A DNA stretch of 10,126 nucleotides from Fimenecus sp051881395 (GCA_051881395.1 JBJEPU010000121.1:1-10126), one strand, 5' to 3'. Shown: positions 1 through 7,271, numbered from the stretch's first letter. Program-made: numbers and translations. Notes: a model not told the origin generated them from the sequence alone.

Positions 1-1592
1 TGCCCATTCAAATACTGCACCGCGTGCTTGACAATTGACAGCCCCAACCCCGTGCCGCCGGTTTCTTTGGAATGGCTTTTATCCACACGGTAAAAACGCT
101 CAAAAATGCGTTCTTGTTGGTCGGGTGCAATGCCGATGCCGGTGTCCTGCACCGAAAGACGAACTTTTTCCAGCTCGGCGCAGACCGTAACTGTTACCTT
201 GCCGCCGTCTTGATTGTATTTCACCGCATTGTCGCAAAGGTTATAGAGAATTTCATACACCAACTGCCGCACGCTTACGATTTCTGCCCGTTCGCCGTGC
301 ACGGTGATTTGAATATGTCGCTTTGCCGCCGCGGGTGCAAGCGCCTCCGCCACCGAAAGCGCGAGCACGTACACATCAACGGGTTCCTTTGCCAATTCGG
401 TATTTTCATCGAGCCTGGAAAGGCGGAGAATATCGTTAATCAGCGTAACAAGCCGCTGTGCGTCGGTTTTGATATGCCCGACAAACCGCGGCAAATCCTC
501 TGGTTTCACAAGCCCTGTTTCAATCAGTTCCGCACTGCCGACAATGGATTGCAACGGGGATTTCAATTCGTGGGAAACATTGGCGGTAAACTCGCGGCGA
601 TTTTGTTCGGCACGCAGTTTTTCCGTCACATCAATCAACAACAACGCCGCGCCGACAGGCGCACCGTTTTCCGAAATACCCGAACAATGCAAAAGATAAT
701 CTCTGCCGTTTTTTTGCAAGGTACATTCCGCGCTGTCGCCCGCAAGTGCCGTGCGTACGCACTGCGTGGCTTCCACACTGCGGTCCACAGTCAGAAAATC
801 CTTGCCGACACACGACTCCGACAGCGAAAACAGCGCTTTTGCGGCGGCATTGATATGCACAACCGTCCCTTTGCCGTTTAAAAGCACCAAGCCTTCGCGC
901 ATATTGGCGGTAATCGTATCAAATTCGTTTTGCATTTTTTGCAGGTCTTCAAGCTGTCGGCGAATGCGTTTATTTTGCGCGTCCATATGTTTGAGCATCG
1001 GGGCTAATTCTTCATAGGTATCGCTGTCTAACGGCGCGTCAAACGAAATCTCGTTAAAAGGCTTGACAATGCTTTTAGAAAGCCGATTTGCAAGAAAAGC
1101 GCATACCGCGGTTGCCAACAAAAACACCAATGCCAGCGGCAAAAGCAATTTTAAAAACAGGCTGAAAAAGGTGGCACGGCTTACGGAAATCCGCAATACC
1201 GTACCGTCGGAAAGGCGGACGGCAAGGTATTCCGTTTTTTCGGTACGGGTTTCGGAATAGCGCGAAGATGCGCCCCTACCGTTTTGCCGTGCTTCGATAA
1301 ACTCCGCACGGTCCGCATGATTTTCCATGGCGGCGGCATCGGCTTCGGTATCTGCAATCACCGTGCCGTCCGCAGAAATCAGCGTCAGGCGGTATGTATC
1401 GTTTTTAACAGCCTGCAAAAAGGATACGCCCTGCGTTTCCACACCGGCGGCGGCATAGGAGAGTTGTGTCTCCAACTGTTCTTTTTGGGTATCGGTAAAA
1501 TAGCCCCATAAGGTACCGGTTATGATAAAGAAACAAACGGTCAAAACCACCGAAACGGCAAGCAACACGGAGCGAAACAGTTTTTTGGTCAT
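1..1592 (-). CDS. phoR: PhoR-type sensor histidine kinase (3' end cut by window)
   Basis: This is a membrane sensor kinase that would phosphorylate the response regulator encoded just upstream, probably in response to phosphate transport. The reading frame is open from ATG at 1592 to the window edge, giving 530 visible residues and lacking only the extreme C-terminus. A first membrane helix spans about residues 7-30, an extracytoplasmic sensor region about 32-145, and a second helix about 146-168. A PAS-like domain covers about 227-325. The H-box reads VSHELKSPLQ with phospho-acceptor His341. The N-box is YNLCDNAVKYN (Asn455), the G1 box DTGIGIAPD (from Asp483) and the G2 box GTGLGLSIVKHAV (from Gly513). 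The ATG overlaps the regulator stop as ATGA and follows a GGAGG. The PhoR assignment rests on the pst-phoU context and architecture; the kinase class is certain. Confidence 0.93.
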   Translation of the reverse strand, partial: MTKKLFRSVLLAVSVVLTVCFFIITGTLWGYFTDTQKEQLETQLSYAAAGVETQGVSFLQAVKNDTYRLTLISADGTVIADTEADAAAMENHADRAEFIEARQNGRGASSRYSETRTEKTEYLAVRLSDGTVLRISVSRATFFSLFLKLLLPLALVFLLATAVCAFLANRLSKSIVKPFNEISFDAPLDSDTYEELAPMLKHMDAQNKRIRRQLEDLQKMQNEFDTITANMREGLVLLNGKGTVVHINAAAKALFSLSESCVGKDFLTVDRSVEATQCVRTALAGDSAECTLQKNGRDYLLHCSGISENGAPVGAALLLIDVTEKLRAEQNRREFTANVSHELKSPLQSIVGSAELIETGLVKPEDLPRFVGHIKTDAQRLVTLINDILRLSRLDENTELAKEPVDVYVLALSVAEALAPAAAKRHIQITVHGERAEIVSVRQLVYEILYNLCDNAVKYNQDGGKVTVTVCAELEKVRLSVQDTGIGIAPDQQERIFERFYRVDKSHSKETGGTGLGLSIVKHAVQYLNG

Positions 1593-2260
1593 AGACTCGC
1601 CTCCATACGGTAGCCGACATGGATAACCGTTTGAATCAGCGCGCCGTATTTCAAGAGCTTTTGCCGCAATGTTTTAATATGCATATCCACTGTGCGCGTC
1701 TCGCCGTAATAATCCGTTCCCCACACCTCGGAGAGCAGTTGTTCACGGGTGAACACTGTCCCGATATGCGACATCAACAGCCGCAGAATTTCAAATTCCT
1801 TATAGGTCAGTTGTATCTTTTCGCCGTCCGCCGTGACTGTGCGTGCCGTTGTGTTTACGGTTAAGCCCAAAACGGACAGCGTCTCGCTTTGCTCCGGCGT
1901 GCAACGGCGCAATACCGCCTTCACACGGGAAACCATTTCCATCACGCCGAAGGGTTTGACGAGGTAATCGTCTGCGCCCAAATCGAGGCTTTGGATTTTA
2001 TCGTATTCCATCCCCTTGGCAGTCGCCATAATCACGGGGATTTTTTTCGTGGCGGGCGCGGCACGCAGTTTTTTCAGCAACGCCACGCCATCCTCCCCCG
2101 GGAGCATAATATCCATGATAATCAACTGCGGTTTTTCCGTTTGCAAAGCCGCAAACATAGACGCACCGTCGGAAAATCCGCGCGCTTCAAAGCCTGTGGA
2201 TTGTAAGGTGTATACCTCAATATCCCGAATGGCATCATCGTCGTCAACACACCAAATCAT
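1589..2260 (-). CDS. phoP: PhoP/PhoB-type response regulator (OmpR family)
   Basis: This 223-residue cytoplasmic transcription factor has a receiver domain (about 1-118) and an OmpR/PhoB winged-helix DNA-binding domain (about 125-221). The receiver has the acidic pocket Asp6-Asp9, the phospho-acceptor Asp50 in IIMDIMLPG, Thr80 and Lys102 (VKPF). The effector domain contains the typical LTYKEFEILRLLM and VDMHIKTLRQKL segments and ends in a GYR turn. A longer frame reaches 2308, but ATG 2260 is preferred: it begins directly at the receiver MIWCVDDDD, has an AAAGGAG SD upstream, and overlaps the phoU stop as ATGA. Its stop overlaps the kinase ATG in the same way. It probably acts on the TTTACA repeats ahead of pstS and so autoregulates. 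It could equally be named phoB. Confidence 0.93.
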   Translation of the reverse strand: MIWCVDDDDAIRDIEVYTLQSTGFEARGFSDGASMFAALQTEKPQLIIMDIMLPGEDGVALLKKLRAAPATKKIPVIMATAKGMEYDKIQSLDLGADDYLVKPFGVMEMVSRVKAVLRRCTPEQSETLSVLGLTVNTTARTVTADGEKIQLTYKEFEILRLLMSHIGTVFTREQLLSEVWGTDYYGETRTVDMHIKTLRQKLLKYGALIQTVIHVGYRMEASL

Positions 2261-2910
2261 AGTTCTGTTTCTCCTTTGTGCACGCCCGTAACGGAAAACT
2301 GCACCCATTCCGCAATGTTGGTGGCATGGTCGCCGATGCGCTCAAAATATTTGGCTATCATCAAAAGGTCCAGCGCATATTCGCCGTCGGCGGTATTTTC
2401 CGCAATCATACGAATGAGTGACTGTTTGATTTTTTGAAAGCAATCATCTACAAAATCGTCGCTTTGCAATACGGTTTGCGCAAGCGCCGTATCTTTTCGC
2501 ACATAGGCATCAATGCTGTCCGTCACCATTTGAATGGTCGCCTTTGCCATACGGTCAATATCCCTACATTCCGCGCCCGTTCGCCCGTTTAAAAAAGGAA
2601 TAATTTCGGCAATATCCTCCGCCTGGTCACCGATACGCTCCATATCGGTTATCATTTTCAGCGCCGCCGAAATCTGCCGCAAATCGCGTGCCACGGGCTG
2701 TTGCTGTAACAGCATTTTTAAACATATCGCTTCAATACTGCGTTCCATTTGGTCGATTTTGCGGTCGAGCGGCGCAACCTGCCGCGCACTTTGCGCGTCA
2801 CCTGCCGTCAGCGCCGCGGCAGAAAGGGCAATCACCTTTTCGCAAAGCGCGCCCATTTCAATCAATTCGCTGTTCAACAGTTCAAGCTGTTCGTCAAAAT
2901 GATTTCGCAT
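2257..2910 (-). CDS. phoU: Phosphate signalling / transport accessory protein PhoU
   Basis: PhoU is a cytoplasmic helical protein that links the Pst transporter to the PhoR kinase and restrains signalling when phosphate is plentiful. The 217-residue length is normal for the family. The internal duplication of the PhoU fold is visible: ERIGDQAEDIAE at about 91-102 and ERIGDHATNIAE at about 190-201, each being the conserved E-R-x-G-D metal-cluster helix of one three-helix bundle. The start codon shares one base with the pstB stop (TGATG), and the stop overlaps the regulator start (ATGA). Lying between pstB and the two-component genes, it fits the physical link between transporter and sensor known for this system. 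Confidence 0.96.
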   Translation of the reverse strand: MRNHFDEQLELLNSELIEMGALCEKVIALSAAALTAGDAQSARQVAPLDRKIDQMERSIEAICLKMLLQQQPVARDLRQISAALKMITDMERIGDQAEDIAEIIPFLNGRTGAECRDIDRMAKATIQMVTDSIDAYVRKDTALAQTVLQSDDFVDDCFQKIKQSLIRMIAENTADGEYALDLLMIAKYFERIGDHATNIAEWVQFSVTGVHKGETEL

Positions 2911-3665
2911 CAGCCAAACCTCCCCGTGATATAGTCTTCCGTCCGCTGTTCTTTCGGATTTGCAAACAACTTTTCCGTGTTGCCGTATTCAATCAAATCC
3001 CCAAGCAAAAAGAAAGCGGTATTGTCGGAAATACGCACTGCTTGCTGCATATTGTGCGTGACGATGATAATAGTATACCTTTTTTTCAGCTCGCCTGCAA
3101 GGTCTTCGATTTTCGAGGTGGAAATCGGGTCTAAGGCGCTGGTCGGCTCATCCATTAACAGCACCTTCGGCTCTACCGCCAGCGCGCGCGCAATACACAG
3201 CCGCTGTTGTTGCCCGCCCGAAAGCCCCAAGGCGGATTTTTTTAATCTATCCTTGACCTCGTCCCAAATTGCCGCGCCTTTTAAGGAACGCTCCACAATA
3301 TCGTCGAGCTTCGCTTTATTTTTGATGCCGTGCGTGCGCGGGCCGTACGCAATATTGTCATAAATGCTCATCGGAAACGGATTGGGCTTTTGAAACACCA
3401 TGCCGATGTCGCGGCGCAACATATTGACATCGACTGCACGGTCGTAAATATCTGTACCTGCATATTCAATTTTGCCACTGATTTTCACACCCGGCACCAA
3501 ATCGTTCATACGGTTGAGCGTTTTTAAAAAGGTGGATTTGCCGCAACCGGAAGGACCTATCAGCGCGGTGATGGTATTTTGCTCGATTTCCATATTGATA
3601 TTTTTCAGTGCCTGGGTATTGCCGTACCACAGGCACAAATCCGAAACCGTAATGATACTGCTCAT
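2910..3665 (-). CDS. pstB: Phosphate ABC transporter ATP-binding protein PstB
   Basis: This is the ATPase subunit that powers high-affinity phosphate import through PstC-PstA. The 251 residues match the family length. Visible motifs are Walker A GPSGCGKST (37-45), Q-loop Gln92 within the PstB-typical FQKPNPFPMSIYDNIAYG, ABC signature LSGGQQQR (148-155), Walker B LLMDEPTSALD (169-179) and H-loop His204. The wording around the Q-loop and the N-R-M-N-D stretch after Walker A is specific to PstB rather than to ABC ATPases in general. The ATG overlaps the pstA stop as ATGA and the stop overlaps the phoU start, so its translation is probably coupled to both. Confidence 0.98.
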   Translation of the reverse strand: MSSIITVSDLCLWYGNTQALKNINMEIEQNTITALIGPSGCGKSTFLKTLNRMNDLVPGVKISGKIEYAGTDIYDRAVDVNMLRRDIGMVFQKPNPFPMSIYDNIAYGPRTHGIKNKAKLDDIVERSLKGAAIWDEVKDRLKKSALGLSGGQQQRLCIARALAVEPKVLLMDEPTSALDPISTSKIEDLAGELKKRYTIIIVTHNMQQAVRISDNTAFFLLGDLIEYGNTEKLFANPKEQRTEDYITGRFG

Positions 3666-4525
3666 ACATTTCTCCTCTTTTTAAACAGTTTTCCGATGGT
3701 ATCTGCCAACAAGTTAATGCAAAGGGTCATCAGCATTAGAATTGCCGCAATCGCAAAGGCCACCTCAAATTCGCCCTCTTCTTTGGCGTACACATACAGC
3801 GCGACCGTCAGCGTGGCGCCCGCGCTTTTTAAACCCGTAAACAATCCGTTAAGCGTATGGGCAAAGCCTGCGGTAAACAACAACGCGGCGGACTCGCCGA
3901 GAATTCTGCCGACAGAAAGAATTAAGCCCGTCACAATACCGTCTATACAGCCCGGCAAAACCACCGTGTGAATGACGCGCCACTTGCCCGCACCCAAGCC
4001 GAACGCGCCCTCGCGATAGCTTTGCGGCACGGTTTTCAGGCTTTCCTGCGTGGTACGCATCACCGTCGGCAAATTCATAATCACCAGCGTCAGTGCGCCC
4101 GCAAGCAAAGAGGTTTTAAAATTTAAAAACTGACAGAAAAACAGCATACCAACAAGCCCGTAAATGATAGACGGAATGCCGGAAAGCGTTTCGGCGGCAT
4201 ACTCGATAAGCGCCACCAAGCGTTTATGCTTGGCGTATTCGGTCAAATACACCGCCGCGCCGACACCGAGCGGCAAAACGACTGCCACCGTGGCAAGAAT
4301 GATATACAAGGTATTTAAAATATCCGGCAAAATGCCGATATTCCCCGTCAGATAACTCGGCTTGGAGGACAACAGCTCCCAAGTGATATGCGGCAAGCCT
4401 TTCCACAGCACATACACAATGAGAAACAGCACCAGCGCACAAGTGATACACACCGCCGAGTACATCAAAATTCGCATAAAAATACCGTATGCTTTGCGGG
4501 ATTTTGAAATGGTTTTATTCTTCAA
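3662..4525 (-). CDS. pstA: Phosphate ABC transporter permease PstA (TTG start)
   Basis: This is one of the two membrane subunits forming the phosphate channel. The 287 residues contain about six hydrophobic helices, the first near 20-41. The EAA coupling loop, which docks on PstB, is at about 169-192 (SYREGAFGLGAGKWRVIHTV). The segment SGIPSIIYGLVGMLFF (115-130) is characteristic of Pst permeases and recurs almost unchanged in the neighbouring PstC. The start is TTG at 4525, directly after the pstC TAA (TAATTG) and about 8 bases after an AGGA. The next in-frame ATG (residue 17) has no SD and would clip the cytoplasmic N-terminus, so I prefer TTG. The gene ends in a basic tail (KKRRNV) whose stop overlaps pstB. 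Confidence 0.96.
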   Translation of the reverse strand: MKNKTISKSRKAYGIFMRILMYSAVCITCALVLFLIVYVLWKGLPHITWELLSSKPSYLTGNIGILPDILNTLYIILATVAVVLPLGVGAAVYLTEYAKHKRLVALIEYAAETLSGIPSIIYGLVGMLFFCQFLNFKTSLLAGALTLVIMNLPTVMRTTQESLKTVPQSYREGAFGLGAGKWRVIHTVVLPGCIDGIVTGLILSVGRILGESAALLFTAGFAHTLNGLFTGLKSAGATLTVALYVYAKEEGEFEVAFAIAAILMLMTLCINLLADTIGKLFKKRRNV

Positions 4526-5395
4526 TTATTTTTCCTGCTTTCGTTTTAAAAAGAAATTCAGCGTGGCGTTAATCAGCATGATAAACAGAAACAGTACCAG
4601 CGCAATCGAAAAAAGCGCCTGCCGCTGTAAGCCGGAAGCGTAGGACATTTCACTTGCAACCGCTGTGGTGAGAAAGCGCACGCTTTGAAACAGCGACGGC
4701 ATATTCGGCACATTGCCCGAAACCATCATCACCGCCATTGCCTCGCCGATAGCGCGCCCCACGCCCAACACCACGGCGGCGGTAATGCCGCTTTTTGCCG
4801 CGGGAACAGACACCTTAAAATAGGTTTCAATGGGCGTTGCACCGAGGGCTAAGGATGCCTCCTCATATTCGGGCGGCACCGCCTCCAACGCATTCATCGA
4901 CACCTTGATAATCGACGGCAATACCATAATCGCCAACACGATAATTGCGGCAAGCAGGCTCGCACCGTCCGGTACGCGAAACAGTTTCCCAATAACGGGC
5001 ACAAGTACAATCATACCCACCAAGCCGTACACCACGGACGGAATACCCGCAAGCAAGCTGACCGCACTGCCGACCAACTCCCGCACCTTTTTCGGCGCAA
5101 GCTTCGCCAAATACACGGCTGTCAAAAAGCCGATGGGCGTACCCAGCAGGATAGCGCCCGCCGTACCGTACACGCTCGTTAAAATAAACGGCAAAATCCC
5201 GAACTGCGGTTCGCTTGCCGTGGATTTCCATTCCTTGCCGAACAGAAATTGTATCAAACCGATTTCACGGATGGCGGGAATCCCCGCAACAATTAAATAG
5301 ACTGTAATCAGCAATACCGCCGCAACCGTAACCAGTCCCAACACCAAAAAGATGCCGTGAATGACGGTTTCCAATATCTTTTGTTTGCTTTTCAT
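4526..5395 (-). CDS. pstC: Phosphate ABC transporter permease PstC
   Basis: This is the second membrane subunit of the high-affinity phosphate importer. The 289 residues include about six helices, the first at about 12-38. LAGIPSVVYGLVGMIVL (115-131) is the conserved Pst permease segment, and the EAA loop is at about 177-195 (YEEASLALGATPIETYFKV). GRAIGEAMAV (213-222) matches the PstC-typical helix after the loop. The ATG is preceded by TTGGAGAACGG, a reasonable SD. The gene starts 56 bases after pstS and follows a strong hairpin, so its transcript is probably the read-through fraction of pstS mRNA. The stop directly abuts the TTG start of pstA. Confidence 0.97.
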   Translation of the reverse strand: MKSKQKILETVIHGIFLVLGLVTVAAVLLITVYLIVAGIPAIREIGLIQFLFGKEWKSTASEPQFGILPFILTSVYGTAGAILLGTPIGFLTAVYLAKLAPKKVRELVGSAVSLLAGIPSVVYGLVGMIVLVPVIGKLFRVPDGASLLAAIIVLAIMVLPSIIKVSMNALEAVPPEYEEASLALGATPIETYFKVSVPAAKSGITAAVVLGVGRAIGEAMAVMMVSGNVPNMPSLFQSVRFLTTAVASEMSYASGLQRQALFSIALVLFLFIMLINATLNFFLKRKQEK

Positions 5396-5412
5396 ATCCG
5401 TTCTCCAACGCG

Positions 5413-5437
5413 AAAAGGCGGAAGAAAATCTTCCGCC
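5413..5437 (-). terminator. Intercistronic hairpin between pstS and pstC (attenuator-like)
   Basis: Read in the operon direction, a perfect 9-bp stem GGCGGAAGA / TCTTCCGCC closes a 3-base loop and is followed by TTTT. It lies 14 bases after the pstS stop. The short U run suggests a leaky terminator or a 3' stabiliser that keeps pstS mRNA in excess over the transporter genes. Such arrangements are known from binding-protein operons; the effect here is inferred. Confidence 0.75.
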
Positions 5438-5451
5438 GCGTTTTATCTTAT

Positions 5452-6306
5452 TCAGTGCATCGGCACGGCACCCTGTGCCGAAATCAACGCCGAAGCGTCT
5501 TGTGAAGTTGCATAATCAAAGAACGCCTGCGCCGCCGGAGACAGTGCTTCGTCGGTTCTTGTCACCAAGACAAACGGGCGCTGAATTGAATAGGTGCCGT
5601 CCTTTACGGTGGCTTCGCTCGGCGCAACGCCGTTGACGGAAAGGGCTTTTACAGAGTCCTTAACCGACGCTAAGGACGCATACCCGATTGCCGCGGTATT
5701 CCCGCTGACGGTGGTAATCACATCGCCTGTGGATGTCAGTTCCTGCCGATATTTGCACGCATCCTTTGTATCTGTGATAGACTCAAAGCCATCTCTCGTG
5801 CCGCTGCCGGCTTCTCTGCCGATTAACACGATTTCGGCATCAATGCCGCCGACCTCTTTCCAATTGGTGATTTCGCCCGTATAGATTTTTGCAATTTGCT
5901 CAACCGTCAGGTCGGACACGGGATTTTGCGGATGCACAATCACGGCGATACCGTCCAGCGCCAAAACCGTTTCTTGAAGTCCCTCCGCCTTTTCTGCGTC
6001 CTTTAAGGCGCGGCTCGAAAGCCCGATGTCGCATCTGCCCTCTTTCACGGCGGTAATGCCCGTACCCGAACCCGTAGGATTGTAGGTAAAGGTTACGCCG
6101 CTGTTTTCCGCCATAAAGGCTTCGCCGAGTGCACCGATGACCTTTTGCATAGAGGTCGAGCCGTCCGTCGCAACCGTGCCGGTGACTGCCGCATTTTGGG
6201 CATTTTCTCCGGTTGCATCTGTTTTCCCGTTTTGCCCGCACGCGGCAAACAGCAAGGCTACCGCCAGTGATAAAGAAATGACTATACCGAATACGCTTTT
6301 TTTCAT
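5452..6306 (-). CDS. pstS: Phosphate ABC transporter substrate-binding lipoprotein PstS
   Basis: This is the extracellular phosphate-binding component, tethered to the outer face of the membrane by lipid. The 284-residue protein has a lysine-started hydrophobic signal and a lipobox LFAAC with the lipidated Cys at 23, then a short polar linker. Phosphate-binding-fold motifs are visible: DGSTSM (48-53), TGSGTGI (78-84), DGIAV (118-122), GREAGSGTRDGF (163-174) and IGYASLASV (207-215). The residue spacing matches the type 2 phosphate-binding family. An AAGGAG SD lies 7 bases before the ATG. It is the first and probably the most strongly expressed gene of the operon, behind a Pho-box-like promoter and ahead of an attenuating hairpin. 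Confidence 0.97.
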   Translation of the reverse strand: MKKSVFGIVISLSLAVALLFAACGQNGKTDATGENAQNAAVTGTVATDGSTSMQKVIGALGEAFMAENSGVTFTYNPTGSGTGITAVKEGRCDIGLSSRALKDAEKAEGLQETVLALDGIAVIVHPQNPVSDLTVEQIAKIYTGEITNWKEVGGIDAEIVLIGREAGSGTRDGFESITDTKDACKYRQELTSTGDVITTVSGNTAAIGYASLASVKDSVKALSVNGVAPSEATVKDGTYSIQRPFVLVTRTDEALSPAAQAFFDYATSQDASALISAQGAVPMH

Positions 6307-6320
6307 CCTTTTACTCCTTG

Positions 6321-6365
6321 TTTATGAAAGTTCGGAACACAATCCTCCGATAGTTTCATCATAAA
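6321..6365. repeat. Imperfect inverted repeat in the pstS promoter/leader
   Basis: An outer pair (TTTATGAAA at 6321-6329 against TTTCATCATAAA at 6354-6365, with a 3-base insertion) encloses an inner perfect pair (TCGGA at 6332-6336, TCCGA at 6346-6350). The outer arm contains the predicted -10 box, so only the inner pair would be fully in the pstS mRNA leader. It may be an operator or merely a weak leader structure. Confidence 0.35.
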
Positions 6366-6412
6366 CAGGATGTGTAAAGTCAAAAAGTCTATTCTTGTAA
6401 AATCGTTGTAAA
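6358..6412 (-). promoter_or_regulatory. pstS promoter with Pho-box-like TTTACA repeats
   Basis: Reading toward pstS, TTTACA occurs at 6412-6407, again exactly 11 bases on at 6401-6396, and a third time at 6378-6373, 23 bases further. The third copy ends 9 bases before a TATGAT -10 box at 6363-6358. No good -35 hexamer stands at the right distance, which is typical of an activator-dependent promoter. PhoP-type regulators bind direct repeats of TT(A/C/T)ACA with about 11-base periodicity, so this is a likely Pho box. The predicted start site is about 45 bases before the pstS ATG. Confidence 0.7.
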
Positions 6413-6441
6413 GAATACAACCGACAGCGGAAGTTTTGCAC

Positions 6442-7005
6442 TTATTGCGCCTGTTTTTTCAGGAATTGCGAAATATATTCCATCATCATATCCGTAATTT
6501 TTTGTTTGTCCTCTGCGCAGTCGCGTTCCACCCAATGTACCAAAATTGCATTAAAGGCGGCTTTCATACAAAGGAAATAGTAATACGCTTCGATTTCGGT
6601 CACCCCTGCTTTTTTGCCGTAAGGTAAAACGACATTCTCCCAAAAGTCATCGTAAGCCTTGGCAAGCGGCAGTTCCTTTCTGGAATGGAAAAAGACAGAG
6701 TAAAAATATTTATGCTGTTCTATATGCGACAAAAACAGCGTCATCACAGCCCGTCCCATATTTCCCCGCCGTTCCATACCGTCAATTTCCGCATACAGCA
6801 TTTCAAGCAGACGCACGGACATTTTGTCCAGCATATCATACAAATCCATATAATGCGCATAAAAAGTGGAGCGGTTGATGTTGGTCTCTTGACAAATCAT
6901 ACGGACGGTGATTTTTTCAAACGGGTATTTCTGCATCAATGCAAGCAAAGTCACATTCATACGGATTTCCGTATCGTAAAACCGTTTATTGTTTTTTGTG
7001 TTCAT
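6442..7005 (-). CDS. TetR/AcrR-family transcriptional regulator (first)
   Basis: This 187-residue predicted repressor has an N-terminal helix-turn-helix at about 31-52 (ITVRMICQETNINRSTFYAHY) with the family's F-Y-x-H-Y recognition-helix ending. The C-terminal half is helical and resembles the TetR_C_8-type ligand/dimer domain (HKYFYSVFF followed by AYYYFLCMKAAFNAILVHWVE). The ATG at 7005 has an AGAGGAA SD about 10 bases upstream. It is divergent from the 45-codon peptide gene, so the intergenic region at 7006-7123 is its probable target. It reads in the same direction as pstS, whose start is 135 bases downstream. I see no terminator between them, so some read-through into the pst operon is possible. 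The ligand is unknown. Confidence 0.9.
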   Translation of the reverse strand: MNTKNNKRFYDTEIRMNVTLLALMQKYPFEKITVRMICQETNINRSTFYAHYMDLYDMLDKMSVRLLEMLYAEIDGMERRGNMGRAVMTLFLSHIEQHKYFYSVFFHSRKELPLAKAYDDFWENVVLPYGKKAGVTEIEAYYYFLCMKAAFNAILVHWVERDCAEDKQKITDMMMEYISQFLKKQAQ

Positions 7006-7028
7006 ACCTACATTCCTCTCTATTATTC

Positions 7029-7040
7029 CAACACTTGTTG
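7029..7040. promoter_or_regulatory. Candidate operator between TetR gene and peptide gene
   Basis: CAACA-CT-TGTTG is a 12-base dyad with 5-base arms. It lies 24 bases before the TetR start and 13 bases before the -35 box of the divergent peptide promoter. It is a plausible site for the adjacent TetR protein but is short for that family, so the call is tentative. Confidence 0.3.
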
Positions 7041-7052
7041 CGATATTGATGG

Positions 7053-7081
7053 TTGTATTTTGAATTTTACACCCTTATAAT
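7053..7081 (+). promoter_or_regulatory. Promoter of the 45-codon peptide gene
   Basis: TTGTAT (7053-7058) and a perfect TATAAT (7076-7081) are separated by the optimal 17 bases. The start of transcription would be near 7088, leaving a leader of about 35 bases that ends in an ideal SD. It is one of the two best sigma-A promoters in the window. Confidence 0.75.
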
Positions 7082-7108
7082 AAAAATTGCAAGGAACAAA
7101 AGTTTTTT

Positions 7109-7116
7109 AAGGAGGT
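7109..7116 (+). promoter_or_regulatory. Strong ribosome binding site of the peptide gene
   Basis: AAGGAGGT is a full-length match to the 16S rRNA anti-SD end, 7 bases before ATG 7124. It is much stronger than the other sites here and is the main reason for accepting this short frame as a real gene. Confidence 0.85.
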
Positions 7117-7123
7117 AACTTGT

Positions 7124-7261
7124 ATGGACATTTTCGGAATCATTATTGACATCGTTTCATCTATCGGTGGAACAGTCATCGAATTAATCGGAGAGTTCCT
7201 CTCTGACCCGTTCGGCGCTATTTTCGGAATTGTGGATACAATTCTCAGCATTATTTTCTAA
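7124..7261 (+). CDS. 45-residue hydrophobic acidic peptide, unknown function
   Basis: I do not recognise this gene as a named family. The peptide begins MDIFGIIIDIVSSIGG and ends in DTILSIIF. About half of its residues are Ile, Val, Leu or Phe. It has six acidic residues (2, 9, 20, 24, 28, 38) and no Lys, Arg or His. Two potentially amphipathic helices (about 2-26 and 31-45) flank an S-D-P-F-G turn. There is no cleavable signal, double-glycine leader or Cys. Its promoter, SD and terminator are all strong, so it is probably made in quantity. Gly codons are mostly GGA and G+C is about 40%, lower than in its neighbours, which hints at separate origin or selection. In size and hydrophobic pattern it recalls beta-class phenol-soluble modulins or leaderless bacteriocins, but most of those carry basic residues. 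The divergent TetR gene probably controls it. Confidence 0.78.
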   Translation: MDIFGIIIDIVSSIGGTVIELIGEFLSDPFGAIFGIVDTILSIIF

Positions 7262-7271
7262 TGGAAAGGAA

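Noticed and set aside
72..881. 269-codon open frame on the plus strand.
   Set aside because: It lies wholly antisense to the histidine kinase, whose H, N, G1 and G2 boxes are intact. The predicted protein has no recognisable features and there is no SD.
4830..5300. 156-codon plus-strand frame over pstC.
   Set aside because: It is a shadow of the pstC coding bias; pstC itself matches its family over full length.
6307..6372. Riboswitch in the pstS leader.
   Set aside because: The leader after the predicted start site is only about 45 bases, too short for a known riboswitch, and no expression platform is visible.
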